A stretch of DNA of 64,000 nt from Prochlorococcus sp. AG-412-P08 (lineage in GTDB: Bacteria > Cyanobacteriota > Cyanobacteriia > PCC-6307 > Cyanobiaceae), in NCBI GenBank assembly GCA_003214695.1, contig QCLI01000001.1, positions 62,001-126,000 of the forward strand. Reading direction: 5' to 3'. Below the pieces are notes generated by a model that saw only the letters and a program-made list of their open reading frames with translations, searched no databases and had not been told where the DNA came from. Positions 52,975-64,000 of the stretch are shown piece after piece; position 1 is the stretch's first letter, and each line of letters begins with the position of its first letter. A program made the translations under genes and the position numbers.

Positions 52975-54651
52975 TTAAACTAAGGATTTATTAACTAGGA
53001 CTTTCAAATCCACTCCGGTCAATTCCTTTACTATAGGGATACAATTACTCAAACTCCAATGTTCAAGTCTTAAGTTTTGAATATTATTTTCTGGGATCAA
53101 GTCAATAGTGATCTCAGAGGGTTTCAATGAAAATTTCAGCGATGCAATAGAAGAGTCAGGTCTTCGATCAAGTGAAGTTGACAATCTCAATATTAATGAC
53201 ATTTCTGAGACAATTCGTCGAAATTCTTTGTTGTCCAATGCCTGCCAGGCCTCGTGTCTCTTTTTAGGAAGACTCTTCCGATGATATCTGGCAATAGCTG
53301 CAATCATGAGATGTTCTGAATGGGAATATCCTAATAACTCTCCATGTCGTATTAAATACCAAGAATGCTTATGATAAGAGCCTAAATTAATGTGTTGCCC
53401 ACATGAATGCAGCATCGCTGCAGCCCATAGAAGATCCCTCCCAGGACCTTTGTCATGGTGTAGAAGGCCAGCTGTATTGTTATAGATAGACAAAGCGAAG
53501 TTTGCTACTCGTTCAGATCGGCTTCTATTCACAGAAAACCGTTCAACTTGATGAATCACTGTTCTCTGGCGAATACTTCCTTGAAGACTGAACCGATCTT
53601 TCAACAACCCTTCACGAAACATCCAATTAACTACCAAGCCTTCTCGCAATGCTCGTTCGCTAAGGACAACTTCTTTGATTTTGAGCATTTTCATTATTGT
53701 TTGCATTATCAAGGCGCCTGGAACAATAATCTCTGCACGACGCTCACTTAACGGAGCAAGCTTACGTCTCTGCTGTGGAGACAATGCAAGAAGCTTGTCT
53801 ACTAGTCTCGTTAACTTCTCTTCGGAAAATGTATACCCATGTTTTCTCAATAAAGATTCTTGATCTTCAGAAGCTACCAAGCCCCCAATAGCAAGTGCAG
53901 TTCCACTAGTTGCAACTAATTTTGCACTTTCCTGAGATTTAATACGGGAAAGGACCTTCTTAACAGCTGGTTCCAAAGACCCTTGGATGAAAGTTCTTAG
54001 GAAATTCAACCTTCCAGCAGAGATAGGCGTATCCTTTATAAAATCTCTTTGCAGGCTCACTGCGCCCAATCGAGTACTTGTTAAGGCTCTTGCATCTTGC
54101 TCATCAGCAAGAACTAGCTCTGTAGACCCACCGCCAATATCAAGCAAAATATGAGGTTGATGACCAAAAGGCATTCCAGAGAGGATGCCCAAGTAAATAA
54201 GCCTGGCCTCTTCTGCTCCACTAATAAGTTCTACGTCTAAATCCAACTCATCTTTAATTTGACTTAGAAAAGCCCTGCCATTTGGCGCCTCTCTAACCGC
54301 ACTGGTCGCAGCCAAGAGAGTCTCTTCAACATGTTGACTAATTGCAAGATCTTTAAAGCGCCTCAAAGTCTGAAGGACTCTGGTTTTTGACGACTCAGTA
54401 AGGTCACCAGTGTCTAAGTCTCTATTGCCAAGCCTAGTGGAGGACTTCTCAGCCAAGTCAATACTAAAAGTATTCAAGACAGGATCAACTGATGCAATAA
54501 CCAAATGGGTAGAATTAGTACCTATATCAATGGCTGCTACACGGCGGATCTTCTCATTATTTCTAAATCGAGAATCTTTACTTTGAAAAGTTTCTGCTTT
54601 CTTATCTGAAAGAAATTCAAAACCTGCAATTTCAACAGGGCTCTTTGACAC
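52975..54651 (-). CDS. ppx: Exopolyphosphatase (Ppx/GppA family)
   Basis: Ppx removes phosphate from polyphosphate ends, or pppGpp in the GppA variant. The protein has the actin-like N-terminal phosphate-binding turn AAIDIGTNSTHLVIA, AATSAVREAPNG, LDIGGGSTELVL and VATSGTALAIGGL. A C-terminal HD-like helical domain contains the histidine-rich stretch GLLHHDKGPGRDLLWAAAML with HSCGQH. I chose the GTG at 54651; a TTG at 54663 is the alternative. It is divergent from ubiA, an order I recall in related genomes. Polyphosphate use fits life in phosphate-poor water. Confidence 0.93.
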   Translation of the reverse strand: MSKSPVEIAGFEFLSDKKAETFQSKDSRFRNNEKIRRVAAIDIGTNSTHLVIASVDPVLNTFSIDLAEKSSTRLGNRDLDTGDLTESSKTRVLQTLRRFKDLAISQHVEETLLAATSAVREAPNGRAFLSQIKDELDLDVELISGAEEARLIYLGILSGMPFGHQPHILLDIGGGSTELVLADEQDARALTSTRLGAVSLQRDFIKDTPISAGRLNFLRTFIQGSLEPAVKKVLSRIKSQESAKLVATSGTALAIGGLVASEDQESLLRKHGYTFSEEKLTRLVDKLLALSPQQRRKLAPLSERRAEIIVPGALIMQTIMKMLKIKEVVLSERALREGLVVNWMFREGLLKDRFSLQGSIRQRTVIHQVERFSVNRSRSERVANFALSIYNNTAGLLHHDKGPGRDLLWAAAMLHSCGQHINLGSYHKHSWYLIRHGELLGYSHSEHLMIAAIARYHRKSLPKKRHEAWQALDNKEFRRIVSEMSLILRLSTSLDRRPDSSIASLKFSLKPSEITIDLIPENNIQNLRLEHWSLSNCIPIVKELTGVDLKVLVNKSLV

Positions 54652-54688
54652 GGCTAGTCTCAAAGCATTTCAAAGAATCTAGCAGCTC

Positions 54689-55609
54689 TTGTTTAATATT
54701 TCTAAAAACAACCTACAAGTGAAGAATTATCTATTTACAAACAAACTACGAATTTTGTTTAACTTGCTCCGCTGGAACAAACCTACTGGGAGGCTAATTC
54801 TTCTAATACCTGCAGGATGGTCTCTATGGCTAACTCCCTCCTCTCCCCCAACTGTGAACTTAGTTTCCTTAATAATGCTCGGAGGGATACTTGTCAGTGC
54901 GTCAGGTTGCATCGCAAATGACCTTTGGGATAGAAGAATAGATTCTCAAGTTCATCGCACGAAAGATAGACCCCTTGCCAAAGGCAGTGTCCGAGTATCA
55001 ACAGCCGTAATAATCCTTATCTTCTTACTTCTTCTAAGCTTGCGAATAATTTTTCTACTCCCTATTGCCAGTCAAAGCATCTGTTTAAAACTTGCTGTTA
55101 TCGCTTTATTCCCAATCTTTTTATATCCATCTTCTAAGCGATGGTTTCATTACCCTCAGGCGCTTCTCTCTATCTGCTGGGGCTTCTCAGTCCTAATTCC
55201 TTGGGCTGCAAGCGAATCTTCCTTAAATGGTGGGATCCCCCTGCTGACATGCTGGCTAGCATCAATGATATGGACTTTTGGGTTTGATACTGTTTATGCA
55301 ATGGCAGATAAGGCTGACGACAAAAAGCTAGGCTTAAATAGCAGCGCTCTAGCACTTGGTGGAAATGCTTGCAGAGTAGTATCTACTTGCTACGCCTTAA
55401 CATCAATACTCATAGCAATAAGTGCCTTCAGCAAAGGAATTGGGCCCATTTTTTGGCCTATCTGGCTACTAGCAAGCATAATCATGCAAAAAGAAGTTTT
55501 ATCCTTAAATGATTTGCAATCAGAGATATCGGCATCGAGTAGACATTTTCGCAATCAGGTCTTGCTTGGAGGCTTGATTTTATCAGCATTAATACTTGGT
55601 AATTTTTAA
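54689..55609 (+). CDS. ubiA: 4-hydroxybenzoate polyprenyltransferase (plastoquinone pathway)
   Basis: UbiA-type enzymes add the prenyl tail to 4-hydroxybenzoate; in cyanobacteria this leads to plastoquinone. The 306-residue membrane protein has both Asp-rich Mg-diphosphate sites: NDLWDRRIDSQVHRTKDRPL and, later, YAMADKADDKKLGL. About eight helices are visible. The first possible start is TTG at 54689; a GTG at 54719 would remove ten residues that the family does not need. The LD-carboxypeptidase gene starts two bases after its stop. Confidence 0.92.
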   Translation: MFNISKNNLQVKNYLFTNKLRILFNLLRWNKPTGRLILLIPAGWSLWLTPSSPPTVNLVSLIMLGGILVSASGCIANDLWDRRIDSQVHRTKDRPLAKGSVRVSTAVIILIFLLLLSLRIIFLLPIASQSICLKLAVIALFPIFLYPSSKRWFHYPQALLSICWGFSVLIPWAASESSLNGGIPLLTCWLASMIWTFGFDTVYAMADKADDKKLGLNSSALALGGNACRVVSTCYALTSILIAISAFSKGIGPIFWPIWLLASIIMQKEVLSLNDLQSEISASSRHFRNQVLLGGLILSALILGNF

Positions 55610-55611
55610 AA

Positions 55612-56532
55612 GTGGGCCTAATTAAATCAGAAACCACAACAAAGCCTTTAAGAGAAGGAGATAAAGTTCTGGCCATTACCGTTAGTTCACCTCTTAATGA
55701 TGAAGATTGTCTACTCCAAGGGATCAAAGTCTTTGAAGATTGGGGACTAACATGTCAAAACGAAGTAATTGTTGGGAGGCATTGGGGTTATCTTGCAGAA
55801 AAAGATCCATTCAGATACAAACAACTCCACTCAAAAAATCATTCCGACTTAATTGCATTTGCAAAAGGAGGATGGGGTGCAGCACGATTACTTGAGAACC
55901 CTCAGCCATGGCAAAAAGGTTGGCTTGTTGGCTACTCAGACTTATCATCACTTCTACTTGCTAGGCTTGCAGCAGGATATGATGGCGCCATACATGGTCC
56001 TTTAGTTAGTTCTATTTCAAAAGAACCTACTTGGAGTAAAGATAGATTAAGGTCACTTCTATTTAACAAGTCTGTTCCTGATCTTATAGGTAGTTCATGG
56101 AATAACGGGATAGCCACAGGTCCTTTAGTAGCAGCAAACTTAACAGTTGCCTCCCATTTGCTGGGCAGCGAGCATATGCCTAATCTAAAAGGTGCAATAT
56201 TAGTCTTGGAAGATATTGGAGAAGAGCCTTACCGAATTGATCGAATGTTGACGCATTGGCGAATCAAGGGCGTACTTCAGGATCTAGCTGGTTTAGCTTT
56301 CGGAAACTTCTTAAACTGTGAAGACCAAGAAAAAGATAAATCCCAAAGTTTCTCTGTCGAGGAGATTCTTAAAGAGCGTTCTAGCGATCTAAACATCCCT
56401 GTTATTGGAGACCTTCCAGTTGGGCATTGTTGTGGGAATGCAGCATTACCTCTCGGCTGGGAAGCTACCCTTAATGGGAATGAGGGGGTACTGAGCATCA
56501 AGCCCTTTTTAAGAGCAATGCTTCAGCAATAA
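55612..56532 (+). CDS. LD-carboxypeptidase (peptidase family S66)
   Basis: S66 enzymes cut the terminal D-alanine from murein tetrapeptides during recycling; the MccF branch cleaves other amides. The 306-residue product has [11 protein letters not shown], the nucleophile serine in [11 protein letters not shown] (S109), the Glu in [15 protein letters not shown] and the His in [15 protein letters not shown], completing the Ser-Glu-His set. It starts with GTG at 55612, two bases after ubiA. Its last 35 bases overlap the convergent ispD gene. Confidence 0.88.
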   Translation: MGLIKSETTTKPLREGDKVLAITVSSPLNDEDCLLQGIKVFEDWGLTCQNEVIVGRHWGYLAEKDPFRYKQLHSKNHSDLIAFAKGGWGAARLLENPQPWQKGWLVGYSDLSSLLLARLAAGYDGAIHGPLVSSISKEPTWSKDRLRSLLFNKSVPDLIGSSWNNGIATGPLVAANLTVASHLLGSEHMPNLKGAILVLEDIGEEPYRIDRMLTHWRIKGVLQDLAGLAFGNFLNCEDQEKDKSQSFSVEEILKERSSDLNIPVIGDLPVGHCCGNAALPLGWEATLNGNEGVLSIKPFLRAMLQQ

Positions 56533-57172
56533 TAAGATCAAATGGTGTAGTGACTTTTATATTCGATGAAGGTGACTCCAAAATTTTCACAGCCCGACCC
56601 AGTTTTTCAAATAAAGCTGCATCATCGGTAACGCTCCAATTGTGTTTGAGGGCTTGCTCATGCGCATTTTTCAGCTCAGCAACGGTAAAACCTTGAGGAG
56701 TTTGTGCGGCCCATAGTTCAGAACGATCAGGTGTACTAGTAATGAATCCACCCTTAGACACCTGCTTAATGGTGTCAGTAACTGGCGTAGCAGCAACAAC
56801 AGCAATCCCTTCCTTTACCAAATCAGCGCACTGGTTCAATAATTTAGGCTCTACTAAACACCTTGCAGCATCATGAATAAGTACATATTTCGCATCAAAA
56901 GGCAATCCATTCAATCCTCGTTGAACGGACTCTTGTCGTGTACTACCACCATCTATCCAATGAATCTGTAATTCACATTCCTCAACTACAGAAAGGATTG
57001 CAGCCTTATCTAAAGGTTGGCCAACAATCCCAATCCAATCAATAGAAGTAGAGGCCTTGACCGAATTCAAGGTCCATGACAAAACTGATCGGCCAGCAAC
57101 ATCCAAAAGCAATTTATTGCAATGAGCTCCCATACGTGATCCGCTACCAGCAGCGGCAATTAATAAATGCAA
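56498..57172 (-). CDS. ispD: 2-C-methyl-D-erythritol 4-phosphate cytidylyltransferase
   Basis: IspD makes CDP-methylerythritol in the non-mevalonate isoprenoid pathway that feeds carotenoids, phytol and quinone tails. The 224-residue protein has the CTP-binding [20 protein letters not shown], then [23 protein letters not shown] and [10 protein letters not shown] near the middle, and [10 protein letters not shown], all standard boxes. In the usual GxGxRM loop the sequence is complete. The end overlaps the LD-carboxypeptidase gene by 35 bases, and its start faces fabG across 116 bases. Confidence 0.95.
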   Translation of the reverse strand: MHLLIAAAGSGSRMGAHCNKLLLDVAGRSVLSWTLNSVKASTSIDWIGIVGQPLDKAAILSVVEECELQIHWIDGGSTRQESVQRGLNGLPFDAKYVLIHDAARCLVEPKLLNQCADLVKEGIAVVAATPVTDTIKQVSKGGFITSTPDRSELWAAQTPQGFTVAELKNAHEQALKHNWSVTDDAALFEKLGRAVKILESPSSNIKVTTPFDLIIAEALLLKRA

Positions 57173-57288
57173 AGCTTGCTCCTTTTAAGAAAGACTTGTG
57201 AGCCTTTCCAGTTAATAAATGCTGCTCTAATTTATTAGGCTTAGTACAATCTGCTTTGATCTTATTGATCAAGGAAACAAAACATCGC

Positions 57289-58041
57289 ATGACTTCATCA
57301 TCACTTCTCAACGGCCAAACAGCACTAATTACAGGTGCTAGCAGAGGAATAGGCAAAGCAATTGCTATTGGACTCAGTAATTTAGGAGCTGAAGTTGTGA
57401 TTAATTATGCAAGTTCAGAGCAACAAGCAGAAGAAGTCGTATCTTTGATCAAAAGCTCTGGGGGCAAAGCCTATTCTCTTAAGGCAAATGTGGCTGATGA
57501 AGACTCTGCAAATCAATTAATCAATTCTGTCCTTGGGAAGAGTAATCAAATAGATATTTTGGTAAATAATGCTGGGATAACAAAAGATGGACTTCTAATG
57601 AGAATGAAAACCGAAGACTGGCAATCAGTAATTAATCTAAATTTAACTGGGGTTTTCTTTTGCACCAAAGCAGTTTCACGCGCAATGCTAAAGAGGAAGC
57701 AAGGACGAATTATTAACATCACATCCGTTGTAGGAATAATGGGCAATGGGGGACAAGCAAATTATGCGTCAGCAAAAGCAGGTGTTATTGGCCTTACTAG
57801 AAGTTCTGCGAAAGAGTTTGCAAGTAGAGGTATCACAGTTAATGCGGTTGCTCCTGGCTTTATAGAAACAGATATGACAAAAGGCTTAAATTCAGAACCA
57901 ATACTCGCAGCTATCCCTTTAGGCCAATTCGGTACTCCTGAGCATGTAGCAGGAACAGTTTGTTTTCTTGCTTCTGATCCTGCAGCAAGCTATATAACTG
58001 GACAAGTTTTACAAGTAGATGGAGGAATGGTGATGAGCTAA
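57289..58041 (+). CDS. fabG: 3-oxoacyl-ACP reductase
   Basis: FabG reduces 3-oxoacyl-ACP in fatty acid elongation. The frame is open from 57256, but the ATG at 57289, after AAGGAA at 57271-57276, gives the normal family start (SLLNGQTALITGASRGIG) and 250 residues. The SDR boxes are all present: LVNNAGIT, the catalytic Ser in NITSVVGIMGN, Y159 and K163 in NYASAKAG, and VAPGFIETDM, with the FabG-type ending ITGQVLQVDGGMVM. Confidence 0.95.
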   Translation: MTSSSLLNGQTALITGASRGIGKAIAIGLSNLGAEVVINYASSEQQAEEVVSLIKSSGGKAYSLKANVADEDSANQLINSVLGKSNQIDILVNNAGITKDGLLMRMKTEDWQSVINLNLTGVFFCTKAVSRAMLKRKQGRIINITSVVGIMGNGGQANYASAKAGVIGLTRSSAKEFASRGITVNAVAPGFIETDMTKGLNSEPILAAIPLGQFGTPEHVAGTVCFLASDPAASYITGQVLQVDGGMVMS

Positions 58042-58058
58042 AAGCAATCAAATCAACA

Positions 58059-58232
58059 TCAATCAATAGGTTGTCCCAGTTCATCACGCAACTTACGGAT
58101 ACGCTGCAAAAGCTTCAGTCTTCTACTTCTTGCAGTGGCGGTTAGGAAAAGTCGTAAAGGGAAGTAAATCACTGTCATCGTGCCGGCAAGACCAGCCATC
58201 AATATAAAAAATAACGATCCTGAATCATTCAT
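58059..58232 (-). CDS. Small single-span membrane protein
   Basis: From the ATG at 58232 (a GTG at 58253 is possible) the product is 57 residues. It has one membrane helix ([20 protein letters not shown]) followed by a strongly basic tail ([22 protein letters not shown]). The form suits a small inner-membrane protein that contacts an acidic surface or RNA, but that is a guess. It is convergent with fabG, 17 bases apart, and divergent from groEL. I believe it recurs at this position in related strains. Confidence 0.5.
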   Translation of the reverse strand: MNDSGSLFFILMAGLAGTMTVIYFPLRLFLTATARSRRLKLLQRIRKLRDELGQPID

Positions 58233-58355
58233 CCTTTGAACATAATCGTACACGTGGCATTAAGCACTATTTGAACCTCAAAAATCAAAGGATTCGGCTT
58301 TCCCCACTTCTTAACATCTAACTTTTCGTAAGAGTGTAAAGGAAATTGTGAATAG

Positions 58356-60062
<1,707 letters not shown>

Positions 60063-60097
60063 TCATTGATCATTCCTTAAGTAAATTAAGCAGAAGC

Positions 60098-60115
60098 AAT
60101 TTCTTTTTAGAAATT
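60098..60115 (+). terminator. Putative groEL terminator
   Basis: AATTTCT-TTTT-AGAAATT is a 7-bp stem located 36 bases after the groEL stop and just before the end of the convergent gene at 60126. It is AT-rich and lacks a clear T-run, so support is moderate. Confidence 0.4.
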
Positions 60116-60125
60116 ACATAAGTTT

Positions 60126-60617
60126 TCACGAAGCCTTAGGCATCTTCTCTTCAGATGGAGGCAACCATCTTCTTAAGCTACTTAACCTTGGGATAGGAGG
60201 TGCTGGGGCCAAGGGGAGGTTAGGTGCGTTCAGTGGTATTTTTTCTATATTTTCAACCACCTTGGCAAAGACCGAGTTCTCATTATCAGATAATTCCCTA
60301 ACATTCTTCTGATCTGGATCTTTGAGATTCTCTTCATCCTTACTAGACTCTTGAGAAATGTCTAGGCTATTAATGAAACTTGATTCTATCGGCAGTTCAG
60401 TTTGATCAATTTCTAAAGATGACGAACTGTGAGATATTTCACTAGGATTTAGCTCCAAGAAATCTTTAATTTCAATTTCTGAATCGTCCAAAGCTTCAAT
60501 ACCGTAACGATGCACCAACTTAGACCTTAGACAAAGGAGATGATCTTGATCACCAAGTTGTATTGCTTCAGAAATCTTGTTTTGAAGCTGAGTTTTTCGC
60601 ACAGAAATCAATTTCAT
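60126..60617 (-). CDS. Hypothetical protein at the end of the cta/ABC run
   Basis: The frame is open to 60719, inside the permease gene, but the ATG at 60617 starts after that gene and gives 163 residues. The N-terminal part is helical and basic (LISVRKTQLQNKISEAIQLG), followed by a stretch (DQDHLLCLRSKLVHRYGIEAL) that resembles a short helical-hairpin domain. The rest is acidic, Ser-rich and probably disordered, ending in a Pro-rich part. I cannot name a family. It is the last gene of the ctaA-ctaB-ABC series and may serve it, though nothing in the sequence proves this. Confidence 0.6.
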   Translation of the reverse strand: MKLISVRKTQLQNKISEAIQLGDQDHLLCLRSKLVHRYGIEALDDSEIEIKDFLELNPSEISHSSSSLEIDQTELPIESSFINSLDISQESSKDEENLKDPDQKNVRELSDNENSVFAKVVENIEKIPLNAPNLPLAPAPPIPRLSSLRRWLPPSEEKMPKAS

Positions 60618-60640
60618 CGGGATTAGTGAAGGGAAGGGGT

Positions 60641-61495
60641 TTAGATAAGTTTTCGATTTAATAATGGGCGAATAACAAGGAATAGGCCCATTGTTAAAAC
60701 GATCAAAATCAACAAGCATTCATATCCTGTTATGTCTCCATAAGGAGCCTGAATAAGAACACTCCCTAATCCAATTGAACTGCTATAAGCAGCACGAATA
60801 GGTTCTATAGCAAAGGTAAGCGGATTTATTGCTGCTAGCCAGCCCAACCACGCCGGCATGAAAGAAATTGGCACTAAAGCTGTGCTTGCAAATAACAGTG
60901 GAAGATTGGCAACAAATATAACCGCAATCAATTCAATGTGACCAGGCAAAATAAATGCAAGGCCTAGGCTCAAGGCTGTAACAGCAAAAACCAATATTAA
61001 AAGGGTTAGCAAAACCAACAAGACACCACCTTCGCCTGGCCAGCCATAACCGAGGAAGAAAGCAGCAGACATAATTGCAAAGCATTGCAGCAGACTAATA
61101 GTAGATATATAGACAACAGAAGATACAACAATCGAACTACGGCTCTGCAACGGAGCTACTAATAATCTATTTAGAAATCCAAATTCACGGTCAAACATTA
61201 CTGGCAACCCTGCGTTAAGTGCTCCACTAAATGCGGTAAATACGATTATGCCGGCCCCAAGAAATCTTCCATACTCCATACCTCCAGGAAGAAAATCTAC
61301 AGGTGCATTTTCAAACAGAGCTCCGAATAATATAAGCCATATCAAAGGTTGAAGCACTCCTGCTATCAAAGTAGAAGGTCTCCTAATTAACTGTAGAAAA
61401 AGCCTTTTAGTTAACGCAAAAACTTCCTGAAAGAATTGATTAATTGGTGTCTCTTGTTTATTTAGAGAGCCGGATGAAGAGAAAGTCGTATTCAT
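60641..61495 (-). CDS. ABC-2 type transporter permease
   Basis: The 284-residue protein has six membrane helices in the ABC-2 (DrrB/NodJ) arrangement, with the family stretch near FDREFGFLNRLLVAPLQSRSSI between helices 2 and 3. It pairs with the ATPase gene 55 bases upstream on the same strand. Such exporters move lipids, polysaccharides or hydrophobic drugs; the substrate here is unknown. The position behind ctaA and ctaB raises the possibility of a part in heme or oxidase assembly, which is inference only. Confidence 0.85.
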   Translation of the reverse strand: MNTTFSSSGSLNKQETPINQFFQEVFALTKRLFLQLIRRPSTLIAGVLQPLIWLILFGALFENAPVDFLPGGMEYGRFLGAGIIVFTAFSGALNAGLPVMFDREFGFLNRLLVAPLQSRSSIVVSSVVYISTISLLQCFAIMSAAFFLGYGWPGEGGVLLVLLTLLILVFAVTALSLGLAFILPGHIELIAVIFVANLPLLFASTALVPISFMPAWLGWLAAINPLTFAIEPIRAAYSSSIGLGSVLIQAPYGDITGYECLLILIVLTMGLFLVIRPLLNRKLI

Positions 61496-61550
61496 AGAAT
61501 TGGGAATGGCTGAGTTTTAAAGTATTTATTCATGAAGAGGTTAAAAACTT

Positions 61551-62564
61551 TTATCTCATTGACTGTTTTGCCTCTTTTTTAAAGTCCCTCTTACTAGAAA
61601 CCTCCAGTTCTGCATCCAGAAGTGTTTTGCCAGTTGCCTTTAAATAAACGTCATCCAAACTTGGGCGACTTTCTGATAATGAGAAAATTCCATACCCAGC
61701 TTCATTTAACTGCGAACGTAATATTGACAAAGATTCAGAGTCATCTGCAAAAAAGTTTATAGAAAAGCCTTGAGCCCTATTAAAAAAAACATCATGCAAC
61801 CCTTGAATACCCTGAATTAATTTTCGAACGTTTTCAGCTTCCACTTGATTGCTAAATTCTCTTACCTTGAGAGTTACTCTATTGTTGCCCAACTCTTTTT
61901 TTAGTTCGCTTGGCGATCCGTTTGCAATCACTTTTCCCGAATCAATAATTGCCATCTGATCAGAAAGCGCATCAACCTCCTCAAGATAATGACTGCTTAA
62001 TAAAATCGTAGTACCTTCAGCATGAAGTTCCCTTAATAAAGACCAAACTTTAGAACGGCTTTCAATATCTAAGCCAACAGTTGGTTCATCTAAAACCAAC
62101 AATTCAGGTTCATGCAATAGACCACATGCAAGGTCAAGGCGCCTCTTCATACCGCCAGAGTAAGAACCAGATCGTCTGTCAATCCATTCAGTCATATCAA
62201 GTCGATCAATCATCTTTTGAATTCGCTTATCACGATATTTTCTACGCAAATGGTAAAGCTCACCATGAAGCTGAAGTAATTCCCTTCCAGTGAGAATTTT
62301 GTCTATTGCTACTTCCTGAGCTACATAACCGATCTTATCTCTGATATTTCTCGGATTTGTTAAAGCATTCTCTCCTCCTACAACAACTTTTCCAGAGTCA
62401 GGTTCTAAAAGAGTACAAAGAATTCTAAGAGTTGTACTCTTACCCGAACCATTTGGCCCTAGAAGACCAAAAAGAGCCCCTTTTGGAATTGCAAGAGTCA
62501 ATTTATTGAGAGCAAGTACAGATCCGTAAGACTTCTCTAGGTCATGAAGTTCAACCAAAAACAT
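61551..62564 (-). CDS. ABC exporter ATP-binding protein (DrrA/CcmA type)
   Basis: The 337-residue protein has Walker A GPNGSGKST (near residues 37-45), the signature YSGGMKRRLDLACGLL, Walker B LLVLDEPTVGLD and the switch histidine in LLSSHYLEEVD. A C-terminal extension of about 110 residues, as in DrrA-type ATPases, follows the core. It powers the ABC-2 permease encoded just downstream. It lies 85 bases after ctaB on the same strand, so the four genes ctaA-ctaB-ATPase-permease may share a transcript. Confidence 0.9.
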   Translation of the reverse strand: MFLVELHDLEKSYGSVLALNKLTLAIPKGALFGLLGPNGSGKSTTLRILCTLLEPDSGKVVVGGENALTNPRNIRDKIGYVAQEVAIDKILTGRELLQLHGELYHLRRKYRDKRIQKMIDRLDMTEWIDRRSGSYSGGMKRRLDLACGLLHEPELLVLDEPTVGLDIESRSKVWSLLRELHAEGTTILLSSHYLEEVDALSDQMAIIDSGKVIANGSPSELKKELGNNRVTLKVREFSNQVEAENVRKLIQGIQGLHDVFFNRAQGFSINFFADDSESLSILRSQLNEAGYGIFSLSESRPSLDDVYLKATGKTLLDAELEVSSKRDFKKEAKQSMR

Positions 62565-62649
62565 TAAAGAATGGATCAGTTAAGTAACTAATAGAAATCT
62601 AGAGAAGAAATTGCAATTAGGTGCGCAAAATTTCCATCAAAAAAAATTT

Positions 62650-63654
62650 TCAAATTGTTATAGGAAGATTTGTCAAATTTGAAAGAAGGAAAATAGCTTG
62701 ATGATGGAATTGATCAGCCAATGAGAAACGACTAATAACAAGCAAAAAGCAAATGCCAAACATATATAGTATGGACCATCGAAACAATCCTTTCGCCCGA
62801 ATTAGATCTTCTGGATCAATTGCCAATCTTCGAACCATTTGAAATAATCTAACGTTAAACGGAAGTAACAGAACACCATATAATAGTCCCCCTTCAGGAA
62901 GAGCAAAAACACCCAACCAACTCAGTAGAATAGTTGCCCAACCATATCGATAAATTGCCTTCGCGGTAAATACTGAACCTTTTACAACTGGCAACATAGG
63001 TATTCCTACAGATTGATAGTCATCTTTAAGAAGAATCGCCAAGGCCCAAAAATGTGCAGGAGTCCAAACCATTACTAAAGCAAACAGCCACCAACCACTG
63101 AGACCAATATGACCAGTTGCTGCTGCTGCTCCGACTAACGGAGGAATTGCTCCAGCTACTCCTCCAATGACAATATTTTGAGAAGTCCGTGGTTTTAAGA
63201 ATGCTGTATATAGGAGTACATAACTGCACAATCCAAGCAAAGAGAGTCCTGCTGCTAAACAATTAACACCACTAACTAACAAAGCAGACGCTGCCAATGT
63301 ACAAGAAATTGCTCCAGCAAAAACACTAGAAGGGGATAATCGTCCAGAAGGCAATGCTCTTGAACTTGTTCGCTGCATTCGACCATCAAGGTCCTGCTCC
63401 CAAAGACAATTCAGAGCACCTGCTGCAGCTGCGGCAAGTGCTCCACCTCCAAGAGTGCAAGCAAGTCTTGGTGAAGGTAATGGCCACCCTTCACTTAGGG
63501 CCATGCCCCCAAGAGTTGTTGCCAAAAGCAATGGAATAAGACGAGGTTTCGCAACTTCTAGCCAAGGAGGAAGCTTTACTTTTTTCCTCGAAGGAACAAC
63601 TTGGTCACGACTAGGAGAAGAAGAAAGTATCTGTGACGAAGCGGAACTAACCAT
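62650..63654 (-). CDS. ctaB: Protoheme IX farnesyltransferase (heme O synthase)
   Basis: CtaB adds farnesyl to heme B, giving heme O for the terminal oxidase. The 334-residue protein is a UbiA-fold membrane enzyme with the CtaB box [20 protein letters not shown], the following LPSGRLSP, and the second Asp-region in [14 protein letters not shown]. It has an extra N-terminal tail of about 30 residues. Its ATG at 63652-63654 overlaps the ctaA stop by eight bases, a sign of coupled translation. Confidence 0.95.
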   Translation of the reverse strand: MVSSASSQILSSSPSRDQVVPSRKKVKLPPWLEVAKPRLIPLLLATTLGGMALSEGWPLPSPRLACTLGGGALAAAAAGALNCLWEQDLDGRMQRTSSRALPSGRLSPSSVFAGAISCTLAASALLVSGVNCLAAGLSLLGLCSYVLLYTAFLKPRTSQNIVIGGVAGAIPPLVGAAAATGHIGLSGWWLFALVMVWTPAHFWALAILLKDDYQSVGIPMLPVVKGSVFTAKAIYRYGWATILLSWLGVFALPEGGLLYGVLLLPFNVRLFQMVRRLAIDPEDLIRAKGLFRWSILYMFGICFLLVISRFSLADQFHHQAIFLLSNLTNLPITI

Positions 63655-64000
63655 GACAAACCTCTAAAGAAGAATCTTCAAAAGCCAAACAAGTACTGGA
63701 AGAAGACAAAGCTGGAGTTCTACAACTAAGAGCGGCCAAGCAAGCAACTAACAAAGAAGCAAAGAGTTGGTGAAATACTCTTACAAAAGGTTCACTTAAA
63801 GAAAGGTGAACAGAGAGTAATCCAAGGGTCATTTGCATTATTAAAAAAAACAAAAGGGACAAAAGTAATGGCCATTGAGATCGAAACCAACCACCTAAGA
63901 GAAGGGAGACACAAACAAAAGAGATGATGATCAAAGCAACAGGGATTGCAGAAACCTTGTGCAAGCTAAGCCAATAGCAATCAGTTCCATTAGCAATACA
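63647..64000 (-). CDS. ctaA: Heme A synthase, N-terminal part beyond the window edge
   Basis: The frame is open from the stop at 63647 to the right edge with no start needed, giving the last 117 residues of the protein. Visible are a short Cys-containing loop ([11 protein letters not shown]), a histidine at the helix start (LHKVSA) and several membrane helices, with a second histidine in [11 protein letters not shown]. This fits the second half of CtaA, which oxidises heme O to heme A. A TTG at 63964 is not the real start. The gene overlaps ctaB by eight bases. Confidence 0.85.
   Translation of the reverse strand, partial: CIANGTDCYWLSLHKVSAIPVALIIISFVCVSLLLGGWFRSQWPLLLSLLFFLIMQMTLGLLSVHLSLSEPFVRVFHQLFASLLVACLAALSCRTPALSSSSTCLAFEDSSLEVCHG

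Noticed and set aside
63647-63964. Short complete gene of 105 codons at the right edge
   Set aside because: The frame continues without a stop to the window edge and matches the second half of CtaA; the TTG is not the start.

Overview
The window is AT-rich, tightly packed chromosome from a marine picocyanobacterium. Photosystem I genes (psaF, psaJ), cytochrome b6f genes (petC, petA), Psb27, a high-light-inducible protein, the heme A pathway (ctaA, ctaB) and many cyanobacteria-only families (DUF2854, DUF3153, DUF3067) make this clear. The low GC, small gaps and overlapping gene ends point to Prochlorococcus. A base composition that is not extremely AT-rich suggests a low-light clade, but that is an impression; nothing was searched or counted. 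It is almost entirely ordinary core genome: I see no prophage, insertion sequence, CRISPR array, toxin-antitoxin pair or genomic island.

Layout. 1-7.8 kb: a CPBP-type membrane protein cut by the left edge, a double histidine-phosphatase protein, a dihydroorotase-like protein with a damaged metal site, signal peptidase I, an unknown 502-residue membrane protein, an ArsC/Spx-like protein, a first pyrophosphatase and a small putative DNA-binding protein. 7.9-17.1 kb: proS, psb27, purA, a PfkB kinase, cutA, cobK, ssb, and a DUF2854-argB-DUF3153 run. 17.1-28.2 kb: priA, rpoD, hemC, a second pyrophosphatase, an M32 carboxypeptidase, a YjbQ-family gene, and a phhB-cobW-futB run that looks like a trace-metal operon. 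28.5-39.6 kb: larC, exonuclease III, hemL, a prohibitin-like protein, a YajQ protein, a DprA-like protein, a BioD-like/DRTGG protein, an SDR, map and rplS. 39.7-47.9 kb: tRNA-Trp, tRNA-Asp, gltX, a Na+/H+ antiporter, hli, tsaD, psaF-psaJ, gmk, an RqcH/NEMF-family gene and a small membrane protein. 48.1-64 kb: tatC, DUF3067, petC-petA, lgt, cobM, a frameshifted RodZ-like HTH gene, ppx, ubiA, an LD-carboxypeptidase, ispD, fabG, groEL, and the ctaA-ctaB-ABC exporter run that leaves the right edge.

How the parts connect. Several genes serve tetrapyrrole and cofactor supply (hemL, hemC, ctaA/B, cobK, cobM). Others build or protect the photosynthetic membrane (psb27, psaF/J, petC/A, hli, ubiA). tatC lies next to petC, whose product carries a twin-arginine signal. 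The rest is information processing (rpoD, ssb, priA, proS, gltX, map, rplS, tsaD, RqcH).

The observations most worth a second look are non-coding or concern broken genes. They are a tRNA-like, nested-dyad leader overlapping the psaF start; a perfect hairpin between psaF and psaJ; a 25-bp palindrome before the YjbQ gene; a 15-bp-stem hairpin before tatC; mutually exclusive hairpins before rpoD; a +1 frameshift splitting the RodZ-like gene; and enzyme homologues with lost catalytic residues. I did not find a clearly new multi-gene system.
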